Assembly: GCA_946482545.1 (NCBI GenBank)
Contig: CAMLRX010000033.1
Coordinates: 1 to 41,218 of the forward strand
Origin: an uncultured Flavihumibacter sp.
GTDB taxonomy: Bacteria; Bacteroidota; Bacteroidia; Chitinophagales; Chitinophagaceae
Reading direction: 5' to 3'
DNA length: 41,218 nt
Shown here: positions 30,427 through 39,264 of the stretch, piece by piece
Numbering within the stretch: position 1 is the stretch's first letter
Layout of the letters: each line of letters begins with the position of its first letter
Translations under genes and position numbers: made by a program
The notes under the pieces: model-generated
Seen by the model: the letters and a program-made list of their open reading frames with translations, nothing else
Databases searched by the model: none
What the model was told of the DNA's origin: nothing

Positions 30427-30840
30427 ATGAAAAAGTCACTTCAGCTTTCCCCACTCAGTTCCGACCTTGCGGCATTGTTGCTGCGCCTTATTTATGGCGG
30501 ACTTTTCGTGCGCTACGGCTATATGAAAGCGTCGAATTATGATGCGATTCTCCCCATGTTTGAAGATATCATCGGACTCGGATCGAAACTTTCTTTCAAC
30601 CTGGTCATCTTTGCTGAGCTGGGCTGCGGCTTTCTGGTGCTCATCGGGTTGTTCACCAGGATAAGCGTGCTGCCCGTTCTGTTCACCATGATCATCGCTT
30701 ATTTTGTGGCACATGCGAAAGATGCTTTCGATGTTAAATCCATGTCGTTTATCCTGATGGTGCTTTCACTGGTGGTATTTGTTTTGGGAAGTGGCAAATA
30801 CTCGGCAGATGCGCTATGGAACAGAAAAAAGCAGGGCTGA
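30427..30840 (+). CDS. DoxX-family membrane protein
   Basis: A 137-residue protein with four predicted transmembrane helices: LAALLLRLIYGGLFVRYGYM, LSFNLVIFAELGCGFLVLIGLF, ISVLPVLFTMIIAYFVAHA, and MSFILMVLSLVVFVLGSG. The RLIYGG...RYGYMKAS start and ELGCGFLVLIGLFTR block are characteristic of DoxX/DoxD-like proteins, which in other bacteria are linked to thiosulfate:quinone oxidoreductase or oxidative-stress complexes, though the biochemical role of this branch is unknown. It is a single gene convergent with the hybrid kinase gene, whose stop is 7 bp away. Confidence 0.85.
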   Translation: MKKSLQLSPLSSDLAALLLRLIYGGLFVRYGYMKASNYDAILPMFEDIIGLGSKLSFNLVIFAELGCGFLVLIGLFTRISVLPVLFTMIIAYFVAHAKDAFDVKSMSFILMVLSLVVFVLGSGKYSADALWNRKKQG

Positions 30841-30846
30841 GGTAAC

Positions 30847-33800
30847 TTATGCGGAAGGTTTTTGTCCCTTGTACTCTTTAGGGGTTACGCCGAACTCTGT
30901 TTTGAACCATTTCCGGAAATAATCCACATCAGAGAAGCCGACCATGTAAGCGACCTCGTTCACCGTGTGTTCATTCCTCAGCAGCAGTTGCGCGGCCTTT
31001 TTCAGTCGGGTGCTGCGGATGAATTCGATCACGCTCTGGTTGGTGAGCGCTTTGATTTTCCGGTACAGCGTCATCCGGCTCATGTTCACTTCTTTGCCCA
31101 GTTGTTCCACGTTCAGTGTGGGCTCCATGATGTTGTCGTCGATGAATTGCAATACTTTGTCGAGAAAGATTTCGTCGGCGGAAGTGATGGCGATGTTCCT
31201 GGGTTGAAGGGTGATGTCCTTGCTGTACCTTTCCCGGAGTTGTTTGCGCGATTGCAGCAGGTTGTTCACCCTGATCTGTAATAAGGCTACGCTGAAAGGC
31301 TTGGTAATGTAGTCGTCGGCGCCGGTTTCAAACCCTTCCATTTTGAAGATGAGCGGGGTCCTTGCTGTGAGCAGGATAACCGGAATATGGCTGGTACGCT
31401 GGTCTGTTTTGAGCTGGCGGCAAAGATCGGTACCGCTCATATCGGGCATCATCACATCACTGATGATGATATCGGGAATAACTTCCACGGCGATCTCCCA
31501 ACCCTCTTTTCCATTGGAGGCGCTGTGCACCTGGTAAAATTCACGGAAATGATCTGCAATGAACCGGCGCATTTCCGCATTGTCTTCCACCACCAACATT
31601 ACGGGTTGATTCCCCGGTTCGGTTTGCACCACGATGGGATCGGTGTTTTTTTCCTGGTCGAAAACGTTTTTTTCAACGGATGCTTCTACGGTGTTTTTCC
31701 CGCCCATTTCGTCGTTGTTGTATGCTTTGGGAGTGATAGGAATGGTGATGGTGAAGTTGGCATAGCCTTTCAACCCTGGACTTTCCTGCCTGCTCTCTAC
31801 GGTGATGGTGCCATGGTGTAAAGTGGCGAGTCCCCTGGAGAAGGCCAGTCCGATGCCGGTGCCCGCCACCTGCCTGCCCGTATCATTGTAATGCCGGAAG
31901 GGATCGAATATTTTCTCAAGGTGTTGCGGCGCGATGCCTGCACCGGTGTCCTTCACCTGGATAAAAGCTTTCTCTCCTGTTGTATCTGTTGAAAGTGTGA
32001 TGGTGATGCTGTCTCCGGGCGTGGTGAATTTGAACGCATTGGAGAGCAGGTTGAAAAGTATCTTTTCCAGTTTGTCTTTATCAAACCAGGCGTTCAGCAA
32101 CGGATCAGATGACTGGAATTGCAGGTTGATGTTTTTGTATTGCGCGTATCCTTCGAAAGACTGCACCACTTCTTTTATGAATTGCACCAGGTCATTTTCG
32201 GTTACCTGTAACTGCATGTTTCCTTCTTCAAACTTCCTGAAATCGAGGAGCTGACCGGTGAGCCTCAATAGCCTTTCCCCATTGCGTTGTATCAGTTGGA
32301 GGTGGCTCAGCATCCTGTTGTCGCGCGTGGTGGATACCAGCTTTTCAATAGGTGCAAGCATCAGGGTGAGCGGGGTTTTTATCTCATGGGAGATATTGGT
32401 GAAAAAACTGAGTTTGCGCTGAATCAGTTCCTGGTCTTTTTCGTGGTTGAGCTGTTCTATCAGCAGCTCATTTTTTAAACGGGTGGTTTTAATGGAATAG
32501 GAATAGAAAAGATAGAGCAGCCCTGCAATTACGGCGGCATAAAACAGGTAGGCGTACCATGTTTTCCAGATGGGCGGCAATACTTTGATGTATAAAGTGG
32601 CAGGTTGCTCGTTCCATACGCCATCGTTGTTGGCGGCTTTCACTTTGAATACATAATTACCTGCCGGCAGGTTGGTATAAGTAGCAGATTGCTGGTTGCC
32701 CACGAAGTACCATTCTTTTTCGCCAGGTAATCCCTCCATACGGTAGGCGTATTGGTTGGTGCGGGAGTTGATGTAGTTGAGGGCTGCGAAACGAATGGTG
32801 AAATAAGCCTGATCGTGCGTGAGGATAACCTCGTTGGAATAGGTGATCGCGGCTTTGAGCGGACCGTTATTTTCTCCGATGCTGACCGGTATATTCTTGA
32901 TGAGGAAGTCGGTGAAAACAACCGGGGGTTGGATTTTATTCACGAAAAGTTTTTCGGGCTGAAAGGTGAGTATTCCGTTCACCCCACCGAAGAGTATCTT
33001 GCCGGAAGAAGTTCTGCATACGCCACTCAGGAATTCGTTGCTGCCCAGCCCGTTGTTCACGGAGTAATTGGTTACCTCCAGTGCCCCGGTTTCAAAAGGC
33101 GGATGTTTCCGGTGCAGGATAATGCGCGCGATACTTTGATCGAAACTCACCCAGAGGTTGCCGCTCCGGTCCTCGGTGATGGCCCTTACAATGGTGCCTG
33201 AAATACCGGCGCGTTCATCCACGGCATAGAACTTTCCCGTGTTGCGGTCCAGCACTTTTAATCCTCCGCCCCTGGTGCCAATCCATATATTTCCGTTCCT
33301 GTCTTCATAAATCGAGATGATGCCGTTCCTGTTGAACACTTCCACGAATGCGTTCCCGAACTGCTCGAAGGAAGATGCGGCTTCCGGCAGGTATGCCAAG
33401 CCGCCTTCGGTACCGATCCATAATCCACCGCGGCTGTCGCGGAGCAGGGTATTGATATCATTCGACACCAGGCTTCGCGGGTTGTTTTCCTGGTGTTTGT
33501 ACCGTGTTGTTTTTCCGGTGGCGGTAATATGAAAAAGCCCGTTCTTGGTACCGGCCCACACGCCTGTTCCATCTGTAACCAGTCCGTACACCTGTTCTTC
33601 CAGCGCCGACAACGGATTTTCTGCCAAAGGGAACCGTGTTATTTTCCCGGACTTTGTATTGTAATGGAACAGCCCCTCCAGTGTTCCGGACCAAAGGTCC
33701 TGCGCTTCGTCCAGCGCCAGTGTTTTCACCATGTTCTGGTTCACGAGGTTGTTCGGCTGGGGACTGAGTTTGATATAGCTGAAACGTCCGGTCGTTTTCT

Positions 33801-34968
33801 CCAGCTTGTTGATACCGCCTCCTTCGGTGCCGATCCAAAGGTTGCCCAACCTGTCTTCCACGATACTGCTCACCACCTTGTAATTAAGTCCGGGATTACT
33901 GTTCAGTTGTTCGGCAATGTAGCTGAAGTTGCTGTTGCCGGGCTGGTAAATGCTGATTCCTCCGGAGAAAGTGCCCACCCAGGTGCCGCCCGCTCTGTCG
34001 TTCATAAAACAGAATACCGAATTGCCAGCAAGGGAGTAAGGATCGAACTGATCGGTATGGTGGTTAGACTTAACTTTCAAATCAGGACCAACCACGTAAA
34101 CGCCGTTCCTGGTACCCACCCAAACATCGGACCCCTTCACCACCACATCGCGCACCACATCGTTCATCACGCGCCCCTCACTACCGGAGGATTCAAAATT
34201 GAGTACCTGTTGCTGGCTGGCGTCAAGCACCATGAGCCCGTTTCTTTCGGTGGCGATCCAGGTATTGCCAGCCTTATCCTGTATGATCCTGTTGATGACG
34301 CTCTTATTGTAAGCCGGATTGTTCAACAGCGCCTGCGGCAGGGGAAATATTTTATTGGAAGAAGGATTCCAGCACACGAGTGCCCGTCCGATACCCAGCC
34401 ATAAGGTGCCGTCGGCAGCCTCGAAGAGCGCGGTCACCGATCCCGGATTGGTTCCGGGAATCCTTATTTTTTCCAGCACCTGCTTTGCTGTGTTAAAACG
34501 GAGTAGCCCTTTGCCGGAACCGGTCCACACAATGTTGTTCCGGGCTTTGAGGATGGTTTTTACGAAGCGGTAAGGTTCGGAACTATCGCCTGTAACCAGC
34601 GGTGCTTCTTTAAACCGTTCTGTTCTGGGGTCATAAATATTGAGTCCGTTAGGTGTTCCCACCAGCAGGTTACCCAGACTATCCTCCGCCATACTGAGCA
34701 TTTCATTGCTGTTGATGCTGTGGGGATTGCCCTGGCTGAACTTGAAGTGGCGGAAAGCGTAACCATCGTACCTGCTGAGCCCATTGGTGGTACCCACCCA
34801 AATAAACCCTTTGGTGTCCTGGTACATACAGTACACTGAGCTTTGGGGGAGTCCATCGTTGATGCCGATGTGTTTGAAACGAAGTTCCTGCGCCCACGGG
34901 TGTGCCGACTGCCCGAAATGAAAAAGCAGCACAAGAAGCATGTGGGTAAGCATTGAGTTTCTTTTCAT
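30847..34968 (-). CDS. Hybrid two-component regulator (HTCS: sensor kinase, receiver, AraC HTH)
   Basis: A 1373-residue single-chain two-component system. Signal segment about 1-26; periplasmic Reg_prop beta-propeller repeats about 30-700 (repeated D..GNLW.GT..G / GIWVGT); Y_Y_Y domain about 715-795 (YAYRMEGL...YTNLPAGNYVFKVKAANNDG); transmembrane helix about 803-825. HisKA has phospho-acceptor His about 861 in SHEIKTPL. HATPase carries NLLSNAFKFT, DTGAGIAP and GTGIGLAFSRGLA. The receiver domain has phospho-Asp about 1171 in IISDVMMPD and Lys in DDYITKPF. AraC HTH about 1270-1370 ends GFSDVDYFRKWFKTEFGVTPKEYKG. These proteins normally sense glycan fragments and activate a nearby utilisation locus; none is adjacent here. 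Confidence 0.95.
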   Translation of the reverse strand: MKRNSMLTHMLLVLLFHFGQSAHPWAQELRFKHIGINDGLPQSSVYCMYQDTKGFIWVGTTNGLSRYDGYAFRHFKFSQGNPHSINSNEMLSMAEDSLGNLLVGTPNGLNIYDPRTERFKEAPLVTGDSSEPYRFVKTILKARNNIVWTGSGKGLLRFNTAKQVLEKIRIPGTNPGSVTALFEAADGTLWLGIGRALVCWNPSSNKIFPLPQALLNNPAYNKSVINRIIQDKAGNTWIATERNGLMVLDASQQQVLNFESSGSEGRVMNDVVRDVVVKGSDVWVGTRNGVYVVGPDLKVKSNHHTDQFDPYSLAGNSVFCFMNDRAGGTWVGTFSGGISIYQPGNSNFSYIAEQLNSNPGLNYKVVSSIVEDRLGNLWIGTEGGGINKLEKTTGRFSYIKLSPQPNNLVNQNMVKTLALDEAQDLWSGTLEGLFHYNTKSGKITRFPLAENPLSALEEQVYGLVTDGTGVWAGTKNGLFHITATGKTTRYKHQENNPRSLVSNDINTLLRDSRGGLWIGTEGGLAYLPEAASSFEQFGNAFVEVFNRNGIISIYEDRNGNIWIGTRGGGLKVLDRNTGKFYAVDERAGISGTIVRAITEDRSGNLWVSFDQSIARIILHRKHPPFETGALEVTNYSVNNGLGSNEFLSGVCRTSSGKILFGGVNGILTFQPEKLFVNKIQPPVVFTDFLIKNIPVSIGENNGPLKAAITYSNEVILTHDQAYFTIRFAALNYINSRTNQYAYRMEGLPGEKEWYFVGNQQSATYTNLPAGNYVFKVKAANNDGVWNEQPATLYIKVLPPIWKTWYAYLFYAAVIAGLLYLFYSYSIKTTRLKNELLIEQLNHEKDQELIQRKLSFFTNISHEIKTPLTLMLAPIEKLVSTTRDNRMLSHLQLIQRNGERLLRLTGQLLDFRKFEEGNMQLQVTENDLVQFIKEVVQSFEGYAQYKNINLQFQSSDPLLNAWFDKDKLEKILFNLLSNAFKFTTPGDSITITLSTDTTGEKAFIQVKDTGAGIAPQHLEKIFDPFRHYNDTGRQVAGTGIGLAFSRGLATLHHGTITVESRQESPGLKGYANFTITIPITPKAYNNDEMGGKNTVEASVEKNVFDQEKNTDPIVVQTEPGNQPVMLVVEDNAEMRRFIADHFREFYQVHSASNGKEGWEIAVEVIPDIIISDVMMPDMSGTDLCRQLKTDQRTSHIPVILLTARTPLIFKMEGFETGADDYITKPFSVALLQIRVNNLLQSRKQLRERYSKDITLQPRNIAITSADEIFLDKVLQFIDDNIMEPTLNVEQLGKEVNMSRMTLYRKIKALTNQSVIEFIRSTRLKKAAQLLLRNEHTVNEVAYMVGFSDVDYFRKWFKTEFGVTPKEYKGQKPSA

Positions 34969-35008
34969 CCTGCGCAGTTGTTCTGGTGGAAAGAAGCGGG
35001 GGCTGGGC

Positions 35009-35098
35009 TCAGAGCAGCAGGCTGAGCACGAACAATATCGTTACAACTAAAAATCCTGCTATGAGCATCAGTTTACCGGGTTTTTTCCTCGTTTCCAT
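35009..35098 (-). CDS. 29-residue single-span membrane protein
   Basis: ATG 35098 to TGA 35009. The product has a basic N terminus (METRKKPGK) and one hydrophobic helix (LMLIAGFLVVTILFVLSLLL), a standard small membrane protein layout with N-in topology by the positive-inside rule. A full -7 match, TAACTTTG (minus strand, 35115-35122), lies 16 bp upstream. The gene ends 40 bp before the hybrid kinase ATG on the same strand, so it may lead that transcript. Function unknown; it might modulate the kinase. Confidence 0.6.
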   Translation of the reverse strand: METRKKPGKLMLIAGFLVVTILFVLSLLL

Positions 35099-35114
35099 TG
35101 GTGTAAAATACACC

Positions 35115-35122
35115 CAAAGTTA
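35115..35122 (-). promoter_or_regulatory. -7 element before the small membrane protein and hybrid kinase
   Basis: TAACTTTG on the minus strand fully matches TAnnTTTG. The -33 element is weak (TTTAC about 20 bp upstream). Confidence 0.45.
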
Positions 35123-35200
35123 CGTGTGGTAAACCCCGTAAAGACCTGTCATTTTCTACAACGCTACCTGTTGAATGTAACAAAAACCGGTTGTTGCGGC

Positions 35201-35743
35201 TTAAAGTCCCCTGATCGTGCGGAATGCTTTGGCGATGGTTTCTGCTTCTGCTGCGGTCATCTGCGAGGTGGCGCGCAGGGTCCGTGTAAAATAATCGATT
35301 TCTTCTTTGGTGGCCGGGCATCCACTGTTACTTCCCGGCTCTTCTGAACCTTCTTTACGGATGCGGGCATCGGTGAGCAGGGCTCCCTTCTCATCAAATA
35401 CCAGCCAGTAGGGAATGCCGGAGTTGCCGCCATGGTATTGGTCCAGGAAAGCTTTACCACCGGGGTTCTCAAGGTTTTTCTTGCCCTCCGATTCCAGGAC
35501 GGTGATGTGTCGGGTAAGATAGTATTTGTTGAAAATGGGCGCCACGTCGGCGCTTTGAAGGATCGTGTCCATTTTATGGCACCAGCCACACCAGGAAGCG
35601 TGGAAAATGATGAAGACTTTTTTCTTTTCCTTCGCCGCGGCAACCCGGGCTTCCTTCAGTACATCAGTTGCAGAAGGCGGTTGCGCATGAATAAGGGTTG
35701 TTGCCAGCAGCAGAAAAGTAAGGGAGAAGAGCGCTTTTTTCAT
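35201..35743 (-). CDS. Periplasmic thioredoxin-fold protein
   Basis: A 180-residue exported thioredoxin-like protein. Signal peptide MKKALFSLTFLLLATTLIHA; redox motif HASWCGWCHKMD with Cys52 and Cys55; cis-Pro in GIPYWLVFDEKG. The WCGWCHKM variant resembles the DUF255/thioredoxin_7-type proteins that reduce disulfides or support c-type maturation in the periplasm. C-terminal residues TRTLRATSQMTAAEAETIAKAFR form a helical tail. It lies 103 bp from the small membrane protein gene, same strand; probably its own unit. Partner protein not identified. Confidence 0.85.
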   Translation of the reverse strand: MKKALFSLTFLLLATTLIHAQPPSATDVLKEARVAAAKEKKKVFIIFHASWCGWCHKMDTILQSADVAPIFNKYYLTRHITVLESEGKKNLENPGGKAFLDQYHGGNSGIPYWLVFDEKGALLTDARIRKEGSEEPGSNSGCPATKEEIDYFTRTLRATSQMTAAEAETIAKAFRTIRGL

Positions 35744-35867
35744 AACGGTGTTTTCAGTTGAGGATACAATTTAGTGGAATTGGGGGAAACGAGCATACCA
35801 TCATTTTCATACGATTCCATTACTGCGAAGGGTTTTGAAACAGCCTTCTCTTTAACCCAACTGTCTT

Positions 35868-36476
35868 TTAACGCTGCTGCGCCATGCTTCTGAAAGTAAG
35901 GTTCACCCGTGGCTCCGTTACCCGTTTTGTTTTCGGCACGCAATGCAGCCAGTGCGTTTGCGTATCACCTTTCATTTCCAGCAGGCTCCCGGGCGCCAGC
36001 ATCAGCGAAACCTGCTCGTTTGTGCGGCGGTGTTTCATGCTGAATTTCCTTTCCGCCCCAAGGCTCAGCGAAGCAATGCTGGAACCGGCCACCAGTGTTT
36101 TTTCATCGTCGCTGTGCCAGGCCATGCCCTCTTCACCGGAATGATAAAGGTTGAGCAGGCAGGAATTAAACCTGTTTCCGGAAACTTCTTCTACCCGTTG
36201 TTTCAGTTCCAGGAGCGCATTTGTCCAGGGAAGCGCTTCTTTGGTGGTATTGGAATACGTGTAGGAGAAAGGTTCATCGCCATACCATGCCACCTTTCGT
36301 TTGGTAACAATGTGTTTGCCGAATATAATCGCTTCATCATTCCTCCATTCAATATCGTGGAGCATTTCGCGGAGGAAGAAACTGCATTGCTCCGGAGTGA
36401 GGATAATGCCGTGGTAAATGGTCTCCCCATCGTAGGGGAGGAGGTTGGGAATGGTATGTTGTGAGAAGAGGTTCAT
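35868..36476 (-). CDS. AlkB-like 2-oxoglutarate/Fe(II) dioxygenase (ALKBH2/3 type)
   Basis: A 202-residue dioxygenase that removes methyl groups from alkylated bases by oxidation. Iron ligands are H121 and D123 in AWHSDDE, and H178 in THWLHCVPK. 2-oxoglutarate contacts are R190 and R196 in PRVNLTFR, as in human ALKBH2/3. The N-terminal IILTPEQCSFFLREMLHDIEW and Y-rich RKVAWYGDEPFSYTYS match the nucleotide-recognition lid. Length is typical. The next gene upstream on the same strand (272 bp away) encodes an Ada-like alkyltransferase, so the two likely belong to one alkylation-damage response. Confidence 0.93.
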   Translation of the reverse strand: MNLFSQHTIPNLLPYDGETIYHGIILTPEQCSFFLREMLHDIEWRNDEAIIFGKHIVTKRKVAWYGDEPFSYTYSNTTKEALPWTNALLELKQRVEEVSGNRFNSCLLNLYHSGEEGMAWHSDDEKTLVAGSSIASLSLGAERKFSMKHRRTNEQVSLMLAPGSLLEMKGDTQTHWLHCVPKTKRVTEPRVNLTFRSMAQQR

Positions 36477-36654
36477 TGGTGTCCGGTATTTGTGCTGACT
36501 TTACAGTTGCTATGTCTTCGCAGTAAAATATCAGTTATTATACATTGCATGTGTAGGTGTTTATCTTTTTGGGCAGAATTTCCTGTTTTTAGGTAGAAAA
36601 TCGGCTGTATGCTACGAGCCTGTTGTATTGCAGCGGTTCGGTGCGGAGGAACCG

Positions 36655-36680
36655 GCGGTGCCACCGACGTTGTTTTCCCC
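36655..36680. repeat. Degenerate half-copy of the palindromic intergenic repeat
   Basis: GCGGTGCCACCG (36655-36666) followed by ACGTTGTTTTCCCC matches the right arm and flank of the repeat (GCGGTGCCACCGGGTAACGTGTTTTCCC) with a small deletion. The left arm is lost. It lies in the 272-bp gap between the Ada-like and AlkB genes, which otherwise holds no gene. Confidence 0.6.
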
Positions 36681-36748
36681 GGTTGCCGATGGTGTTTTGC
36701 ACTTATCTTGTTCCGTGTTTTTCTTCTTTAATTTATTTGCGAACAGGC

Positions 36749-37597
36749 TTATGGCATTTGCCCTTCTTCATTCCCCTGCTGTGCCGCCTCCCAGCCAATC
36801 ATACTGGCCTTGCGCACGCTGCCCCAATGGTATTGCCCGATGATACCTGAAGACTGGATCACCCGGTGGCAGGGTATAATATAAGCAACGGGGTTATCAC
36901 CTACCGCGGATCCCACCGCACGGGATGCTTTGTGGTGGGCGATCTGCCGCGCCAGCAAATTGTAACTGGACAGTTGTCCCGGTGGGATTTTAAGGAGCGC
37001 CTCCCATACTTTCAGTTGAAAGGGGGTTCCTTTCAGGTGGAGTTTCACTTGTGCGGGAGCGCCGGAAAAAACTTTCAATGCTTCCTGCTGGTGCTCGTCT
37101 GTTGCGGGAGAGAGTGCGGCTCCTGGGAATTTCCGTTTCAGTTCTTCCAGGGCGGCTGCTTCTTCCACATAAAAAGCCATGTAGCAAACGCCCCTTTGAG
37201 TGGAAGCGATGATCACCGGACCGAACTGCGTTTCGGCGAAGGAATAATTGATGGAAAGCGCGGCTCCACCATTCTTGTATGCACCGGGTGTCATGCCTTC
37301 GATGTGGATGAACAGGTCGTGTAAACGTCCCGTGCCGGAAAGCCCTGTTTCAAAAGCTGTATCCATCAGCGTGGCACGTTCGCGGAGCATAGCCTTGGCG
37401 TGTTCCAGACTAAGGTATTGCAGGAATTTTTTCGGACTCACGCCCGCCCACTCGGAGAACATCCGTTGGAAATGAAAGGAACTCAGGTGCATTTTAGAAG
37501 CGAGTGCCTCCAGGTCGGGCTGGGAACGGAAGTTTTCCCCGAGGTAACGGATGGCTTCAGCAATACGGTGATAATGGTGCGATTGGTCTTGTGGCAT
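36749..37597 (-). CDS. AraC-type HTH fused to methylated-DNA-protein cysteine methyltransferase (Ada-like)
   Basis: A 282-residue bifunctional protein. An AraC-type HTH spans about 8-108 (LASKMHLSSFHFQRMFSEWAGVSPKKFLQYLSLEHAK). The O6-alkylguanine-DNA alkyltransferase domain spans about 115-275, with the acceptor Cys243 in PCHRVI, the preceding GDNPVAYI, and the upstream GTPFQLKVWEALLKIPPGQLSSY block. Compared with E. coli Ada it lacks the N-terminal zinc/methylphosphotriester domain, so the induction trigger there is absent; self-methylation at Cys243 may be the signal, which is inference. It lies upstream of the AlkB gene on the same strand. Confidence 0.93.
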   Translation of the reverse strand: MPQDQSHHYHRIAEAIRYLGENFRSQPDLEALASKMHLSSFHFQRMFSEWAGVSPKKFLQYLSLEHAKAMLRERATLMDTAFETGLSGTGRLHDLFIHIEGMTPGAYKNGGAALSINYSFAETQFGPVIIASTQRGVCYMAFYVEEAAALEELKRKFPGAALSPATDEHQQEALKVFSGAPAQVKLHLKGTPFQLKVWEALLKIPPGQLSSYNLLARQIAHHKASRAVGSAVGDNPVAYIIPCHRVIQSSGIIGQYHWGSVRKASMIGWEAAQQGNEEGQMP

Positions 37598-37678
37598 GAA
37601 ATGGAATTACCCTGCAAAGATGGGATAAGAAGGGGAGATGGAATACCCGGAACTTGCGGAATAAACCAAAAACATGCT

Positions 37679-37873
37679 TCAATGGAAGTTCAGGTTGCCG
37701 CAAACGGCGAACCCGATCAGGATTTCAATGCCCAAAAGAATGGTGCCGGTGAATAAAAGTCTTTTGGCCAGTGGACGCCGTGATGGCGCCGCTACAAAAA
37801 GCATAGCGCCAATCAGAAACATTAGGGGTGGTGTTAAGATGAGCAAGAAGAACAAGATAAGAAGCGTTTCCAT
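37679..37873 (-). CDS. Small two-helix membrane protein in the radical SAM operon
   Basis: A 64-residue protein with two hydrophobic helices (LLILFFLLILTPPLMFLIGAM and LFTGTILLGIEILIGFAV) separated by a short basic loop (APSRRPLAKR). It starts 2 bp after the radical SAM stop codon, so translation is probably coupled. I recognise no family. As the third gene of the Lgt-like / radical SAM operon it may be an auxiliary membrane subunit. Confidence 0.7.
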   Translation of the reverse strand: METLLILFFLLILTPPLMFLIGAMLFVAAPSRRPLAKRLLFTGTILLGIEILIGFAVCGNLNFH

Positions 37874-37875
37874 AC

Positions 37876-39264
37876 TCAGCTATTTATTAACGTTTTCAAA
37901 TATACTTCCTTTTCATCCCTGTAAAACAGGTTCATCGTTTCAAAGGGGATAATGCGCCCGTCTTTATGAACGATGTGCACACAACTTTTTTTGATGGCGC
38001 GCACATCAAAATCGTAGGCATCGATGAAGCGCATGATAATGATACGAAACAGGTTGTCGTAACTCAGTCCAGGTGCTTGTATCTGCGGAAGGCAACACAG
38101 GAGCGACTGCATATCTTCTGTTACAGCATCGACACTTACGCCCGTGCTGAAAATACGGATCACCTGCTCGTGCAGGTTTTCATCCTGTTCATACACGATC
38201 GTGTTCCTGGCGCTGTTGAGCAGGATACTCGGATCAATGTAACGGGTGAGGGGGAATACTTCACCTCCAATTTTTAAGGCATAACCCATTGCCAGGGCAT
38301 CGGGGTTACAGGGAACGGGCACAATATCGTTGGGTTGAAAAACGGGGCTTTGTTCCAGTATTTTCCTCCGTACATCGGTGAGGGTAATACGGTGTTTGGC
38401 CGGGTCAAAATCTTCATTTCTTCCCGCTACCTGCACGGGTTGAAACGTGACACCACGCACACATTTCTGTTTTAACGCGAAATCTATGATCTCGCCCACT
38501 TCATCATCGTTCAGCCCTTGTTGCAGGGTCACCACCAGTGTGGTGGAGAGGTTGAGCGCGTTGAGTTTTTCCAGCGCTTTCTTCCGGGTATCCGTGAGGT
38601 CTTTGCCCCGGAGCTGGATAAGCGCTTCAGGTTTGAATGAATCAAATTGCAGGTACAATTCAAAATCGGGCATGTAGGTGGCCAGTCGCTCCGCGAACCC
38701 TTCATCGTTGGCGATGCGGATGCCGTTTGTGTTCACCATCAGGTGTCGGATGGGTTTTGTTTTGGCGATGTCGAGAATGCGGAAAAAGTCTGGATGCAAA
38801 GTGGGTTCTCCGCCACTCAGTTGCACCACATCAGGGGTGCCTTCATTGGCCACAATGGTGTCCAGCATGGCTTCCACTTCCTCCACGGTACGGTGTCGCC
38901 CGTAATGCGGGCTGCTCATCGCATAACAGGTAGGGCAGGTGAGGTTGCAACGGTCGGTGATCTCTATTACGGTAAGGCAACTGTGCTGTTCGTGGTCCTG
39001 GCACAACCCGCAATCGTAGGGGCATCCATAATGGGTATTGGTATTCGTTTTCAGTGGCGCTTCGCTCGGTTTGTTGTAGTTGCGCGTGTTTTTATAATAC
39101 TCGATATCCGTGGCGATCAATACTTTTTCCATGCCGTGTTCAGGACATCTTTTCACCATAAACACCTGCTCGTTTTCGAAGATGATTTTGGCATCCACTC
39201 TCTTCAGGCACTTCGTACAAAGGGATATCGTGAAATCGTAGTAGGTATAATCTTTTTCAGGCAT
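37876..39264 (-). CDS. Radical SAM enzyme of the Tes/MJ0619-like family
   Basis: A 462-residue radical SAM protein. The SAM cluster motif is C106, C110, C113 (DRCNLTCPTC), with GGEP at 151-154. An N-terminal module has C16, C19, C40 and H43 (CTKC ... CPEHG, rubredoxin-like), then a second CxxxCxxC, C81, C85, C88 (GCPYDCGLC). More Cys occur in the C-terminal half (SLLCC, KKSCVHI), ending HKDGRIIPFETMNLFYR. This arrangement matches the family of the methanopterin methylase MJ0619 and archaeal tetraether synthase Tes, which join or methylate unactivated carbons and carry several iron centres. Bacterial members exist but most lack an assigned substrate. The ATG overlaps the stop of the upstream Lgt-like gene by 8 bp. 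A lipid substrate is inferred from that partner. Confidence 0.8.
   Translation of the reverse strand: MPEKDYTYYDFTISLCTKCLKRVDAKIIFENEQVFMVKRCPEHGMEKVLIATDIEYYKNTRNYNKPSEAPLKTNTNTHYGCPYDCGLCQDHEQHSCLTVIEITDRCNLTCPTCYAMSSPHYGRHRTVEEVEAMLDTIVANEGTPDVVQLSGGEPTLHPDFFRILDIAKTKPIRHLMVNTNGIRIANDEGFAERLATYMPDFELYLQFDSFKPEALIQLRGKDLTDTRKKALEKLNALNLSTTLVVTLQQGLNDDEVGEIIDFALKQKCVRGVTFQPVQVAGRNEDFDPAKHRITLTDVRRKILEQSPVFQPNDIVPVPCNPDALAMGYALKIGGEVFPLTRYIDPSILLNSARNTIVYEQDENLHEQVIRIFSTGVSVDAVTEDMQSLLCCLPQIQAPGLSYDNLFRIIIMRFIDAYDFDVRAIKKSCVHIVHKDGRIIPFETMNLFYRDEKEVYLKTLINS

Noticed and set aside
33493..34404. 303-codon plus-strand frame inside the hybrid kinase gene
   Set aside because: It is a shadow of the propeller repeats with no domain or start context of its own.
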